A stretch of 64,000 nucleotides of DNA from Clostridiales bacterium. GTDB taxonomy: Bacteria; Bacillota; Clostridia; Lachnospirales; Lachnospiraceae. Location of the stretch: contig JAAYNV010000038.1 of assembly GCA_012520645.1 (NCBI GenBank), positions 62,001 to 126,000 of the forward strand, in the 5' to 3' direction. Below the pieces are notes generated by a model. That model ran no database searches, had not been told where the DNA came from, and saw nothing but the letters and a program-made list of their open reading frames with translations. Below are positions 34,064 through 42,282 of the stretch, piece after piece. Each line of letters begins with the position of its first letter. Positions within the stretch are counted from its first letter, which is position 1. Both the position numbers and the translations under genes were made by a program.

Positions 34064-35122
34064 CTATACCGGAAAGCGATAGTACGTCTCATATAGCCTT
34101 CCATTTACATCATATAATATAGCACCCGTTATCTTGCATCCCTGTTTTAACAGAAGACTGATTGCTTTATCCAACTGCTTTCCGCAATCCCTTCCGCTTT
34201 TCACCGCCAGAATCACGCCATCCGCTTCCCTGAGCTTTGCACAATTTTCCGGATGCTCCAAAATGCCTGCACTGCTCTTGCAGCCAAACTTTCCTGCAGC
34301 CTTTGCAACATGCTCGGTTTCCTTATCCCAAAGCGGTACAACAATCTGCTCTCCGCCTCCCAAATAGGAAAGGTTCTCCCTGCATTCTTTCAAGGCAAGA
34401 TTCTGAATTTCTTTTCCTGCCATTTCCCGCTTTTTATTCTTTCTGGCAAAAACCACACCAAGTACAGGATAACCATAACGCCTTTCAAAGGTACTTTCCA
34501 CATAGATTGAAGTATCCAGAATCATACGGAATATAAGTATCACCGTCATAAGCAAAATTCCGGCAATTCCGCCAAGGACAAACACCTTGAACGTATGCAG
34601 ATCCACTGCCACAAGTTCCGTCTCCGATGACATAATGACAGAAATCTTTTCAAACTCCTCCATTTCGTTTCCAAAATGCAGGATCGATTCCTCCGTCGCT
34701 TTCTGAATGGCTCCCGTCTGCTCCGGATCATGTGTCGTTACGGTCGTGGTAATGATCCGGTAATCCGAGGGCTGTTCACAGAACACGGCATTTTTCACCG
34801 TTTCCTTATCATATCCCTCCGGCAGCAAAGACATTGTATAGTCCAGAATCGGATCCGATGCCGCCACATCATTCCAGGTCGCCGCATTGTAATAATCATA
34901 TGCCCGGTCCCCGTTCTCATCCACGGTAAAATCAATATAATACCGGCTGACCGCCTCATATTCCCTTGCCGGTGCATAAACCACATGCCGCACCAGATAA
35001 ATTCCTCCCGCCAGTGCGGAACAGAGAATTCCGGCTACTATGATATATCCGATTTTACGAACCAACAGCAGGAACGTCAGTCTAAAATCCATTCCTTCCT
35101 GCATCCATTCTTCCTGTGCCAT
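34064..35122 (-). CDS. Wzz-type chain-length regulator with BY-kinase-like remnant
   Basis: 352 residues. It has TM1 at about 25-45, an extracytoplasmic domain 46-178 and TM2 at about 179-203, the Wzz/CapA layout of chain-length determinants. The cytoplasmic tail (220-352) includes DGVILAVKSGRDCGKQLDKA and KITGAILYDVNGR. These resemble the last third of BY-family tyrosine kinases, but no Walker A motif or tyrosine cluster is present, so it is probably not a kinase. AAGGA lies before ATG 35122. It is 14 bases downstream of the WbaP-like gene. No separate BY-kinase or phosphatase gene was seen in the window. Confidence 0.82.
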   Translation of the reverse strand: MAQEEWMQEGMDFRLTFLLLVRKIGYIIVAGILCSALAGGIYLVRHVVYAPAREYEAVSRYYIDFTVDENGDRAYDYYNAATWNDVAASDPILDYTMSLLPEGYDKETVKNAVFCEQPSDYRIITTTVTTHDPEQTGAIQKATEESILHFGNEMEEFEKISVIMSSETELVAVDLHTFKVFVLGGIAGILLMTVILIFRMILDTSIYVESTFERRYGYPVLGVVFARKNKKREMAGKEIQNLALKECRENLSYLGGGEQIVVPLWDKETEHVAKAAGKFGCKSSAGILEHPENCAKLREADGVILAVKSGRDCGKQLDKAISLLLKQGCKITGAILYDVNGRLYETYYRFPV

Positions 35123-35136
35123 ATGTCATCCTTTCA

Positions 35137-36522
35137 TCAAAAATCCTTCTGCTGCTCCTTCTGCTTCTTTAGTGCCGTAATCTGTTCTTCCTCCACACCC
35201 TCGGTGCTCTCCGGAATAAACAGAATCTTTAAGGTGAGCAGCATTAGCTTGATATCCAGCCATACTGTATAGTTTTCAATGTAAAATAAATCCAGTTTTA
35301 ATTTATCGTATGGCGTCGTATTGTACTTTCCGTATACCTGTGCATAACCTGCCAGTCCTGCCTTCATCTTCGTACGATACGCAAACTCCGGCATTTCCTC
35401 CAGATACTGTTTTATAATTTCCGGACGTTCCGGTCTTGGACCAATAAAGCTCATTTCACCTTTAATAATATTAATTAACTGCGGCAGTTCGTCAATCCGC
35501 ACCTTCCGGATAAACTTTCCGATCGGTGTAATACGGCTGTCGTTCTTGGATGCAAGACGTGCCACACCATCCTTTTCCGCATCTGTCCTCATACTTCTGA
35601 ATTTCAGAATCTGAAATTCCTTCTGATCCCTGGTCACACGCACCTGTTTATAAAGTACCGGACCTCTGTCATACAGCTTGATGATAAGCGCGGTCACGAG
35701 CATGATCGGTGAAGCTGCCGCAAGCAGAATCAATGCACAGATCAGATCGATCGCCCGTTTCATAAAACGTTGTTCAAAGCTTAACACATATTCTCTCGTA
35801 AACAGAATCGGGGTATCGAACAGGTGAAGCTGATCGGCTCCCTTTACCAAAATGTCCGGTATTTTCGGCATAATGTAGACACGAATGGAATTTCCAAAAC
35901 AGAATTTATAGAGCCGGTTTCGGATTTCCGCTCCGATATCCCAGAGTACGACTGCATCATATTCTCCCTCAATTTCCTGACACAGTGCCTCGTAACCCCT
36001 GTCCACATGCACGCATTTTTTTACACGGTATTTATCTTTCCTTGTTTCAAACTTATTCAGAATATCCTCAATCGGCCGGTCTCCATGGATGACCAGCAGA
36101 TTTCTCGGCATGAAAATCCTTTTATAGATTGCTGCACTGATATTGGTCCAGACTACAATGACGATAGCATCCAGAAGCGTCATATAAAAAATATAGGATA
36201 TATTCAGAAATTTACGTGTCATAAGACACATCTGCAGATAGGTAATACCGTTGACACAGATTGTTGCAAACACCTGAGAGAACATCACCTCTCCGTTTCG
36301 CAGATACCCGATCCGCATACCACCATACATCTGCGAAAAGAACAATAACATGACCCCATATACGAATAACATGAGCAGATGTCCGTTAAAATAAAACTTC
36401 AGGTACATCTCCCCATGATAATAACCAAACCAGAATAGAGCATAAACCCCCACCTGAAACAGAATGCAGATAAAGGACATCGCTATTACAATAATTCTTT
36501 TAAAAGATTCCAAACTCCTCAT
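35137..36522 (-). CDS. WbaP/WcaJ-like undecaprenyl-phosphate sugar phosphotransferase
   Basis: 461 residues. Four N-terminal membrane helices (about 8-130) and a small nucleotide-binding-like middle domain are followed by the C-terminal catalytic domain of polyprenyl glycosylphosphotransferases (PF02397). Its marks are a reentrant helix near 255-285, LYKQVRVTRDQKEFQILKFR, RIDELPQLINIIKGEMSFIG and PRPERPE. It starts a repeat unit by moving a sugar-1-phosphate to undecaprenyl phosphate. It differs from the short PglC-like enzyme at 2073-2705, so two priming reactions are encoded. GAGG lies eight bases before the ATG. It is followed by the Wzz-like gene. Confidence 0.9.
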   Translation of the reverse strand: MRSLESFKRIIVIAMSFICILFQVGVYALFWFGYYHGEMYLKFYFNGHLLMLFVYGVMLLFFSQMYGGMRIGYLRNGEVMFSQVFATICVNGITYLQMCLMTRKFLNISYIFYMTLLDAIVIVVWTNISAAIYKRIFMPRNLLVIHGDRPIEDILNKFETRKDKYRVKKCVHVDRGYEALCQEIEGEYDAVVLWDIGAEIRNRLYKFCFGNSIRVYIMPKIPDILVKGADQLHLFDTPILFTREYVLSFEQRFMKRAIDLICALILLAAASPIMLVTALIIKLYDRGPVLYKQVRVTRDQKEFQILKFRSMRTDAEKDGVARLASKNDSRITPIGKFIRKVRIDELPQLINIIKGEMSFIGPRPERPEIIKQYLEEMPEFAYRTKMKAGLAGYAQVYGKYNTTPYDKLKLDLFYIENYTVWLDIKLMLLTLKILFIPESTEGVEEEQITALKKQKEQQKDF

Positions 36523-36531
36523 TTTTGCACC

Positions 36532-37287
36532 TCAGATTCTGCGCAGTACAGCACGCACTGCATAAAAGCAGAAATTATAAAAGCTGTCTATAACAGGCAA
36601 GCCTTCCGTCTGTCTGTAGAGCCTCCAGATCCGCCTGACTGCCTCCATCTTATTCGCAGAAAGCGTTCCGGCACTCCTGCGGTAATATACCAGATTTTCA
36701 TCCAGTCCATAGGCCGTATTCCCGTTGCGCAGAATTTTCCACCAGGTTGCAGTATCCTCACTCCGCACATCCGGCATGGAAATCAGCTCTTTTCCGAGCT
36801 TCTTCACATCCAAAAGCACCGTGGAGGTAAAAATTGTCGTATTTTTCAGTGCCTGCCTGTAAGTCAGTTTTTCCGGCACCCGTACAATTTTTCCGCTTCC
36901 TGCTCCATGCGCATCCGCAAATTCATAGCCCGAAAAAACAAATGCCGCCTCTTTTTCTTTTAGAAAGGCAAGCTCCCTTGTAAGCTTTTCCTCTCTCCAG
37001 ATATCATCCGCATCCAGAAAAGCGATATAACGTCCCTCTGCCTCCTGTATGCCGCGGTTTCGTGCCTGTGCGGCTCCCTGATTCATTTCCTGCCGTATCG
37101 GACGGATACGTTCATCCTCCTTTGCAAACTGTTCCATCAGCCGGACACTGTCATCCGAAGAACAGTCATCCACCAGCAAAAGCTCCCAGTTTTCATAGGT
37201 CTGTTTTTTTACACTCTCTACCGTCTCTTTCAAAAACGCTGCTGCATTATAGACCGGAATGATAATGCTGACTTTTTCTCCAGTCAT
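36532..37287 (-). CDS. Family 2 glycosyltransferase
   Basis: 251 residues. Standard GT2: KVSIIIPVYNAAAFLKETVE, VDDCSSDDSV near 39, NQGAAQARNRGI near 69 and FLDADDIW with the DxD site near 91-93. It is soluble, of typical length for a repeat-unit transferase. Its start overlaps the termination region of the GtrB-like gene upstream, and it ends nine bases before the WbaP-like gene, so all are co-translated. It resembles EpsE/EpsJ-type transferases only at family level; the sugar is unknown. Confidence 0.9.
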   Translation of the reverse strand: MTGEKVSIIIPVYNAAAFLKETVESVKKQTYENWELLLVDDCSSDDSVRLMEQFAKEDERIRPIRQEMNQGAAQARNRGIQEAEGRYIAFLDADDIWREEKLTRELAFLKEKEAAFVFSGYEFADAHGAGSGKIVRVPEKLTYRQALKNTTIFTSTVLLDVKKLGKELISMPDVRSEDTATWWKILRNGNTAYGLDENLVYYRRSAGTLSANKMEAVRRIWRLYRQTEGLPVIDSFYNFCFYAVRAVLRRI

Positions 37288-37288
37288 A

Positions 37289-38218
37289 TCAAAACTCTTC
37301 CTTTACCAGATAAATCGGTCTGTTCTTGACCTCCATATACATCTTGGACATATACTGCCCTACAATTCCAAGACAGAAAAGCTGCACGCCGCTGACCAGG
37401 GAAATAATACATACTAACGAAGGCCAGCCGCCCACCGGATCCCCGTAGATCAACGTCTTTACCACAATAAAAATAATCAGCAGAAAAGCAAAAATACAAA
37501 ATACAATACCAAGTACAGATGCAATCGCAAGCGGCATCGTGGAAAACGCCATAATGCCGTCCAGCGAGTACAAGAGCAGCTTCCAGAAATTCCACTTTGT
37601 CTCACCCTTGACACGCTCGATATTTTCGTATTCCAGCCACTTGGTCTGAAAGCCGACCCAACCGAAGATTCCCTTTGTAAAGCGGTTATATTCCTTCATG
37701 GACAGAATCGCATCCACCACCTGTCTGGTCATCAGTCTATAATCTCTGGCTCCGTCCACGATTTCCGTCTTGGAGATGTGCTTCATCAGTGCATAAAATC
37801 TTCTGGCAAAAAAGGAACGAATCGGGGGTTCACCCTTTCTCGTTACCCTTCGGGTCGCCACACTGTCATAGCCCTGGTCGATATAATCGAACATCTCCGG
37901 CAGAAGAGCAGGCGGATCCTGCAAATCCGCATCCATCATGACCGCATAATCACCCTTTGCTTTGGAAAGTCCGGCATAAATAGCCGCTTCTTTTCCAAAA
38001 TTTCTGGAAAAAGAAACCAGATGCACTCTCTCATCCTTTTCCCGAAGTTTTCTGACCTCTCTTACGGTCCCATCTTTGGAACCGTCATCTATATATATAA
38101 TTTCAAGCCCGATGCCCCGCTCTTTCAGCTTGTCCTCCTGCTTTAAAAGTTCCTCATAAAAATAAGGCACATTTTCCTCTTCATTGTAGCAGGGAACCAC
38201 CACACTTAATAGCTTCAT
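37289..38218 (-). CDS. GtrB-like polyprenyl-phosphate glycosyltransferase
   Basis: 309 residues from ATG 38218 (AAAGG ten bases upstream; ATG 38224 also possible). GT2 domain: LLSVVVPCYNEEENVPYFYE, YIDDGSKDGT near 47 and MMDADLQDPP near 93, then two C-terminal membrane helices (about 225-250 and 262-290). This is the GtrB/YkcC design, loading glucose or another sugar on polyprenyl phosphate. The neighbouring GT-C-like protein at 38338-39789 could use its product. A candidate extended -10 promoter lies just upstream at 38282-38310. Confidence 0.87.
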   Translation of the reverse strand: MKLLSVVVPCYNEEENVPYFYEELLKQEDKLKERGIGLEIIYIDDGSKDGTVREVRKLREKDERVHLVSFSRNFGKEAAIYAGLSKAKGDYAVMMDADLQDPPALLPEMFDYIDQGYDSVATRRVTRKGEPPIRSFFARRFYALMKHISKTEIVDGARDYRLMTRQVVDAILSMKEYNRFTKGIFGWVGFQTKWLEYENIERVKGETKWNFWKLLLYSLDGIMAFSTMPLAIASVLGIVFCIFAFLLIIFIVVKTLIYGDPVGGWPSLVCIISLVSGVQLFCLGIVGQYMSKMYMEVKNRPIYLVKEEF

Positions 38219-38281
38219 TTGCATTTGCCTTTCTTAGTTATTCCATATTTTTCAGGTTCTGATTCTTTACTTTAATGTCTT

Positions 38282-38310
38282 ATTTTAACACATTCCGGTA
38301 TATTTGGGAA
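38282..38310 (-). promoter_or_regulatory. Candidate extended -10 promoter
   Basis: On the minus strand TAAAAT (38287-38282) is preceded by TGT (extended -10), with TTCCCA (38310-38305) 17 bases upstream as a weak -35. It sits 64 bases before the GtrB-like gene in the 113-base gap 38225-38337. The spacer holds the 12-mer ATACCGGAATGT, also found in the promoter at 53626-53654. Confidence 0.45.
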
Positions 38311-38337
38311 GAGATTCGCAGATGGGGATTCCCTCTG

Positions 38338-39789
38338 TCAATCCCGCACATACAATCTGCCAAAATCCCCCTCCTTTTCCAGATGGTAGCCCGGAAAATC
38401 GTATTCGGTATCCTCCACCAGAATATATTTTGATCTGGTGATTGCCTCCGGCGTAAAAATATTCTGCACACCGATGCCCGGTGCCAGACGGCAGTAAATT
38501 TCCAAATTTACATATTCCAGGGCCAGCGTATTGTCAAAGCCATCCGCCGCATTTTCATCAAATTCAATATATTCACAGATTTCCGGTGTTTCGATTGGCA
38601 CGGTACGCTCCCATGAAATAAATACCTGATTCGGTTTTACAAATTCGTAACCAAACATCAGAAGCGCTGCCACCGCCGGAGCCAGAACATACCGGACCGG
38701 GAATCTCAAAATGAGCATAATAAGTGCGCTCCACGCCACCGGTGCCATCATGCGGTAATCCCGCCAGTCCCATACCTCATAGAAAGCATTGATCAGTACA
38801 AAGGACGCGGCAAGCATCAGAAAATAGGATACTGCCAGAAGCAGGGACGATTGTTTCCGTTCCCGCAGGATGTGCCACACAATCGCTAAAAACAGTACTG
38901 CCAGCATTAACAGGAAAAAATACCGCTGCATCCGCTCCATTCCCGTTCCATAACTAAGGCTTACATAATTTTGCAGATTTTCCGTAAATCTGCCCCACAC
39001 CTTAGAGATCATCTTTCCGACCGTCTCCTCCTCGAACACTTCAGAAAAAAACCATGGATAAGGTGCCGTAAATGCGGAATTGACCACATAGATCACAACC
39101 GCCGAAACAATACAGCCCACTGTATGCAGGCAGAACTTCTTTGTAATCCGCCCGGAAAAGACCGCCAGTACCAGTGGAATAAAAAAAACCATATTCGGCA
39201 GCTTGTAAAAGCATAAAAAGACAGTCGCCAGAAATGCTGCCAGAAACCATTTTTCCTCATGTTTCTGGTAATAACGCAAAAGCGCCGCCGTATACAGTAA
39301 AATACCGCCGTAATTCAACACCTCTGTCATGGAGGTCGGCAGATAATAATAAAGCGGCAGATAACAGATCATTGATGCGGTCAGCCAGATTAACTTCGTC
39401 TTCTCCGGCTTCAGCCACCAAACAAAGACCAGCAGACAAAGGATCAAAAAAAGCAGATTATAGATCATGATTGAGTTGTCATGCCAGCCAAACAGCATGG
39501 CAAATGCCGCATACACAAGCGTATTCATGAAGCTGTGTGTTCCGAAATTGGCAAGCCTCGGTGCCAGATCATTGGCACCCGTATATCCGCCCTTTATCCC
39601 TGTATGAATAAAATTATAGGTTTCCCGCCAATAGACCATTTCATCCGACCAGACCGGATGCAGTTTAAAACAGTTCATCCCAATCTGAAGGGAACGCAGA
39701 CACATCAGAATTACCGGTGCCAGCACCAGAAGCACAGCCGCAGCCAGCCAGAAGATTTTGTTCCGATTCCATTTCTCGCCCAGTTTCAT
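38338..39789 (-). CDS. GT-C-like polytopic membrane protein
   Basis: 483 residues from ATG 39789; a longer start at 39825 overlaps the upstream gene. There are about eleven membrane helices. The first loop has FKLHPVWSDEMVYWRE, where the acidic pair matches the GT-C catalytic position, and a region of alternating hydrophobic helices follows. The C-terminal 100 residues (about 385-483) are soluble and contain YIEFDENAADGFDN. A polyprenyl-phosphate-sugar-dependent transferase is likely; the GtrB-like gene just downstream may make its donor. No named family is certain. Confidence 0.68.
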   Translation of the reverse strand: MKLGEKWNRNKIFWLAAAVLLVLAPVILMCLRSLQIGMNCFKLHPVWSDEMVYWRETYNFIHTGIKGGYTGANDLAPRLANFGTHSFMNTLVYAAFAMLFGWHDNSIMIYNLLFLILCLLVFVWWLKPEKTKLIWLTASMICYLPLYYYLPTSMTEVLNYGGILLYTAALLRYYQKHEEKWFLAAFLATVFLCFYKLPNMVFFIPLVLAVFSGRITKKFCLHTVGCIVSAVVIYVVNSAFTAPYPWFFSEVFEEETVGKMISKVWGRFTENLQNYVSLSYGTGMERMQRYFFLLMLAVLFLAIVWHILRERKQSSLLLAVSYFLMLAASFVLINAFYEVWDWRDYRMMAPVAWSALIMLILRFPVRYVLAPAVAALLMFGYEFVKPNQVFISWERTVPIETPEICEYIEFDENAADGFDNTLALEYVNLEIYCRLAPGIGVQNIFTPEAITRSKYILVEDTEYDFPGYHLEKEGDFGRLYVRD

Positions 39790-39808
39790 AATAACCGTAC
39801 CTTTCCGC

Positions 39809-40609
39809 CTACTCCATTCCGACATACCGGTATACTATATAGCCCGGGATTTCCCGCACAAGTTTCCATTCCTTTCCCTGTGTGCTTCCCTGTGACAGTT
39901 TTTCCCGCAGTACAAGTACATCACAACCATACCATTTTGCACAGTCTGCCACCTCATCCGGATATTCGTAGTCTCTCTGCATCTTTTCATACAAAAGTCT
40001 GATATCCTGTGGATAATCATCTGCAACTGCCGTATTGGCACGCACATCCCACATATCCTTTCCATAGACCAGACGGATGCCGCCGTCATAGGCTCTGGCT
40101 CTTTCCAGTATCTCGTCCGGCGCCAACAGCAACAATTCTCCTCCATACAGATCCTTCTGGGCACTCACGGTCGCAAGCACCGTTTCCACATTTTGATCCG
40201 CATATTTCCACTTTTCCACCTCGCCCTTAAAGGGCAGAACGGTACCGGAAAGCGCAATGCCGATCAGGCAGGCGCCAAGCGTTCCCAGAAAGCTGGCTCT
40301 GCTTTTCTGCATCATACACAATTCCACTGCCACATACGCTATAACCGCCAATGCCGGAACCGTCCACAGATATTCCCAGAAATTCTGTCCAAATCCCGTT
40401 GTGCGGAAGATCAGATAAAGAAAAGGCACACAAAAAACAAAACAGATCAGCACCACTGTAAACAGCGCTAACTTTTTCCCTCTCCTTCCGCTAAATTCCT
40501 TAGGTGCCATCCATAAAAACAAAAGCGCTAATAATAAAAGTCCTATATATTTTCCATGCGTTTTTTCCGCATACATCACATGACGGATCAGGTCAATTAT
40601 CTCTTTCAT
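39809..40609 (-). CDS. Membrane protein with C-terminal soluble domain, unknown
   Basis: 266 residues: about four membrane helices (20-130) and a soluble part (about 140-266) with LLLLAPDEILERARAYDG and YGCDVLVLREKLSQ. That soluble tail resembles those found at the ends of the large GT-C-like proteins in this window. The start overlaps the end of the upstream membrane protein gene by 17 bases. It may be the second half of a split GT-C-like protein whose first half is at 40593-41618; the pair together would have the usual length (about 600 residues). Neither part has a recognisable catalytic motif that I can name. Confidence 0.55.
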   Translation of the reverse strand: MKEIIDLIRHVMYAEKTHGKYIGLLLLALLFLWMAPKEFSGRRGKKLALFTVVLICFVFCVPFLYLIFRTTGFGQNFWEYLWTVPALAVIAYVAVELCMMQKSRASFLGTLGACLIGIALSGTVLPFKGEVEKWKYADQNVETVLATVSAQKDLYGGELLLLAPDEILERARAYDGGIRLVYGKDMWDVRANTAVADDYPQDIRLLYEKMQRDYEYPDEVADCAKWYGCDVLVLREKLSQGSTQGKEWKLVREIPGYIVYRYVGME

Positions 40610-41618
40610 ACTGTTTCCTCCAAATCACTGCCGTGACTGCTCCGGCAGCCAGAACGACTGCACACAGTACGATCGTTTCTCTCCACGGTGCACAAAAGAT
40701 TCCGGTCAGAATACATAAAACCGGCGGCACAAGCTTTCTGCGCATGATCTTATCCTGCCACCATTCCGTTACGCTCTTTTCTCCCCGCATCATATCAAAA
40801 ATCTGCAGAGCAAGAAGCGGCAGAAGCACGGTAACAAACACCGTTTCTCCCGTCCACGTCTGATGCAGCAGTTTATAGGAAAAGGTAATAAACAAATAAT
40901 CCCCAAATAAATTGGCTGCCCCATAAAAGCACAAAAAGAGCGGAAGACGCAGTTTTTCCCTCTTCTGCCCCAAGAACAAAGATTCGCCCCATTTCCAGAA
41001 CACCAGAAAATTCAACAGTAAGATCCAGACAGGCACAAATTCATACAGAAAATGCCGCATGGAAAGCTGCTGCCCCTGCGGTCCCAGACTATAAAACAGG
41101 CTGTAAAAAAGCGGCAGAGTCACCAGTTTGTCCTGTGGGTAGATACCAAGTGTCAGCAGTTCCCCTGTTGCCGCATTATATTCATATAGTGTATCCGTCC
41201 GCACGGTTGTGTGAATCGTCTCAGCAGTCATGTCCTCCTTTGCTGCCGGAACATACTGGAAAAAGCAGGAAGACAACAAAAGAAAGACCACGAGAACTCC
41301 GCCCCATGCCCATCCGCTGTTCTTTTCCGTATGAAGCTGTATGCGCCAGTTATCCTTTGCCTTGAACCCGCTCTGCACAAACAGTACCATTCCCGCAGCC
41401 CCAAGCATAAACATCAGACCAAGCGCCAGAATCCGGTAGCAGCCAAAAGAGAGACGAAGCTTGATCGCAGGCATCGCCACAATCCCTGCTGCCGCCATCA
41501 TGGTCAGACTTCCATACAGATAAATGAGCACCCAGTCCTTCTTTTCTTTCCCCAATATCCAGTACCATATCATTCCTACCGCAAACGGCAGAACAAGCAC
41601 TAAAAAAATCCCGATCAT
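40593..41618 (-). CDS. Membrane protein, DUF6077-like N-terminal half (tentative)
   Basis: 341 residues with about nine membrane helices. The first large loop (about 125-190) contains TTVRTDTLYEYNAATGELL, which reminds me of DUF6077 membrane proteins, but I cannot confirm this. It is shorter than such proteins and lacks the soluble C-terminal part, which the next gene seems to supply. Its stop lies 17 bases inside that gene. The gene is first in its transcription unit; the terminator-like hairpin at 41669-41715 lies just upstream and separates it from the Spo0A-like gene. Confidence 0.55.
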   Translation of the reverse strand: MIGIFLVLVLPFAVGMIWYWILGKEKKDWVLIYLYGSLTMMAAAGIVAMPAIKLRLSFGCYRILALGLMFMLGAAGMVLFVQSGFKAKDNWRIQLHTEKNSGWAWGGVLVVFLLLSSCFFQYVPAAKEDMTAETIHTTVRTDTLYEYNAATGELLTLGIYPQDKLVTLPLFYSLFYSLGPQGQQLSMRHFLYEFVPVWILLLNFLVFWKWGESLFLGQKREKLRLPLFLCFYGAANLFGDYLFITFSYKLLHQTWTGETVFVTVLLPLLALQIFDMMRGEKSVTEWWQDKIMRRKLVPPVLCILTGIFCAPWRETIVLCAVVLAAGAVTAVIWRKQYERDN

Positions 41619-41668
41619 ATTTTCATTTTTCCCAACTTTTGTTATAATTTACGACTCTTACATAGTAT

Positions 41669-41715
41669 AAGAAAAACAGTTCCAAGTCAACATTACACCC
41701 GGAACTGTTTTTCTT
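41669..41715. terminator. Bidirectional intrinsic terminator
   Basis: Arms 41669-41683 and 41701-41715 are perfectly complementary over 15 bases (GGAACTGTTTTTCTT and its complement), with a 17-base loop and U-runs on both strands. It follows the Spo0A-like gene (stop at 41750, minus strand) and would end that short transcript before the membrane protein gene at 40593-41618. Confidence 0.85.
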
Positions 41716-41749
41716 AATATTATATAAACTATATCATCTAATACCATCA

Positions 41750-42133
41750 TCAGCTTGTCATCTCTTTCATGTCAAGTCTGATTTTATCCGCAATTCTTGC
41801 TATGTATTCGCTGTTTGTCGGTCTTCCCTTACCGGAATCTGCCGAATAGCCAAACAACTCCTCAAACGTATTCAGGTTACCGCGAGACCAGGATACCTCG
41901 ATTGCATTACGGATGGCTCTTTCTACCTTTTGGTCGGTGGTTCGAAAACGCTTTGCTATCGTAGGGTATAAAAGCTTCGTCACACTGCATACCACCTCCA
42001 TATCCTGTTCAGAAAGCATAATCGCCTCTCTTAAGTAATGATAGCCCTTCAGATGTGCCGGAACCCCCATATCCAGCATGATTCTCGTCACATACTTCTC
42101 CATTTCCACCTCAGTCATCCCACTAAAATCCAT
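41750..42133 (-). CDS. Stand-alone Spo0A C-terminal DNA-binding domain
   Basis: 127 residues from ATG 42133 (GGGAG eight bases upstream; an ATG six bases earlier is too close). The whole protein matches the effector domain of Spo0A: MGVPAHLKGYHYLREAI, ITKLLYP-like VTKLLYPTIAKRF, VERAIRNAIEVSWSRGN (the DNA-recognition region), LFGYS and RPTNSEYIARIADKIRL. The N-terminal phospho-receiver and hinge of normal Spo0A (about 260 residues) are missing. Thus it should not respond to phosphorylation and may bind 0A-type boxes constitutively or compete with Spo0A. It has its own promoter (42212-42240) and terminator, forming a one-gene unit inside the glycan locus. Confidence 0.92.
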   Translation of the reverse strand: MDFSGMTEVEMEKYVTRIMLDMGVPAHLKGYHYLREAIMLSEQDMEVVCSVTKLLYPTIAKRFRTTDQKVERAIRNAIEVSWSRGNLNTFEELFGYSADSGKGRPTNSEYIARIADKIRLDMKEMTS

Positions 42134-42211
42134 TTTCATACTCCCTTTCTTGTGTTTGCAGGCATCTGCCCCTCTTTTGCCGAATGCCGTATGTTTTTCG
42201 CGGATAATGAG

Positions 42212-42240
42212 AATATACCACAGGAAGATGCGTCTGTAAA
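42212..42240 (-). promoter_or_regulatory. Promoter of the Spo0A-domain gene
   Basis: On the minus strand TTTACA (42240-42235) and TATATT (42217-42212) are 17 bases apart, a near-consensus housekeeping promoter about 80 bases before the start codon. A perfect palindrome GCACATAATGTGC (42253-42265) lies 12 bases upstream of the -35 and could be an operator or a weak end-hairpin for manC. Confidence 0.75.
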
Positions 42241-42282
42241 TTTTAATTTATCGCACATTATGTGCTAAAAAACCGCTAAGAA

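Noticed and set aside
34676-35272. Plus-strand 198-codon open frame
   Set aside because: Antisense to the Wzz-like gene; rich in Arg, Ile and His as a mirror of the coding strand, with no start signal.
42253-42265. Palindrome GCACATAATGTGC as a terminator for manC
   Set aside because: There is no proper U-run after it on the minus strand; listed only as a possible operator near the Spo0A-domain promoter.
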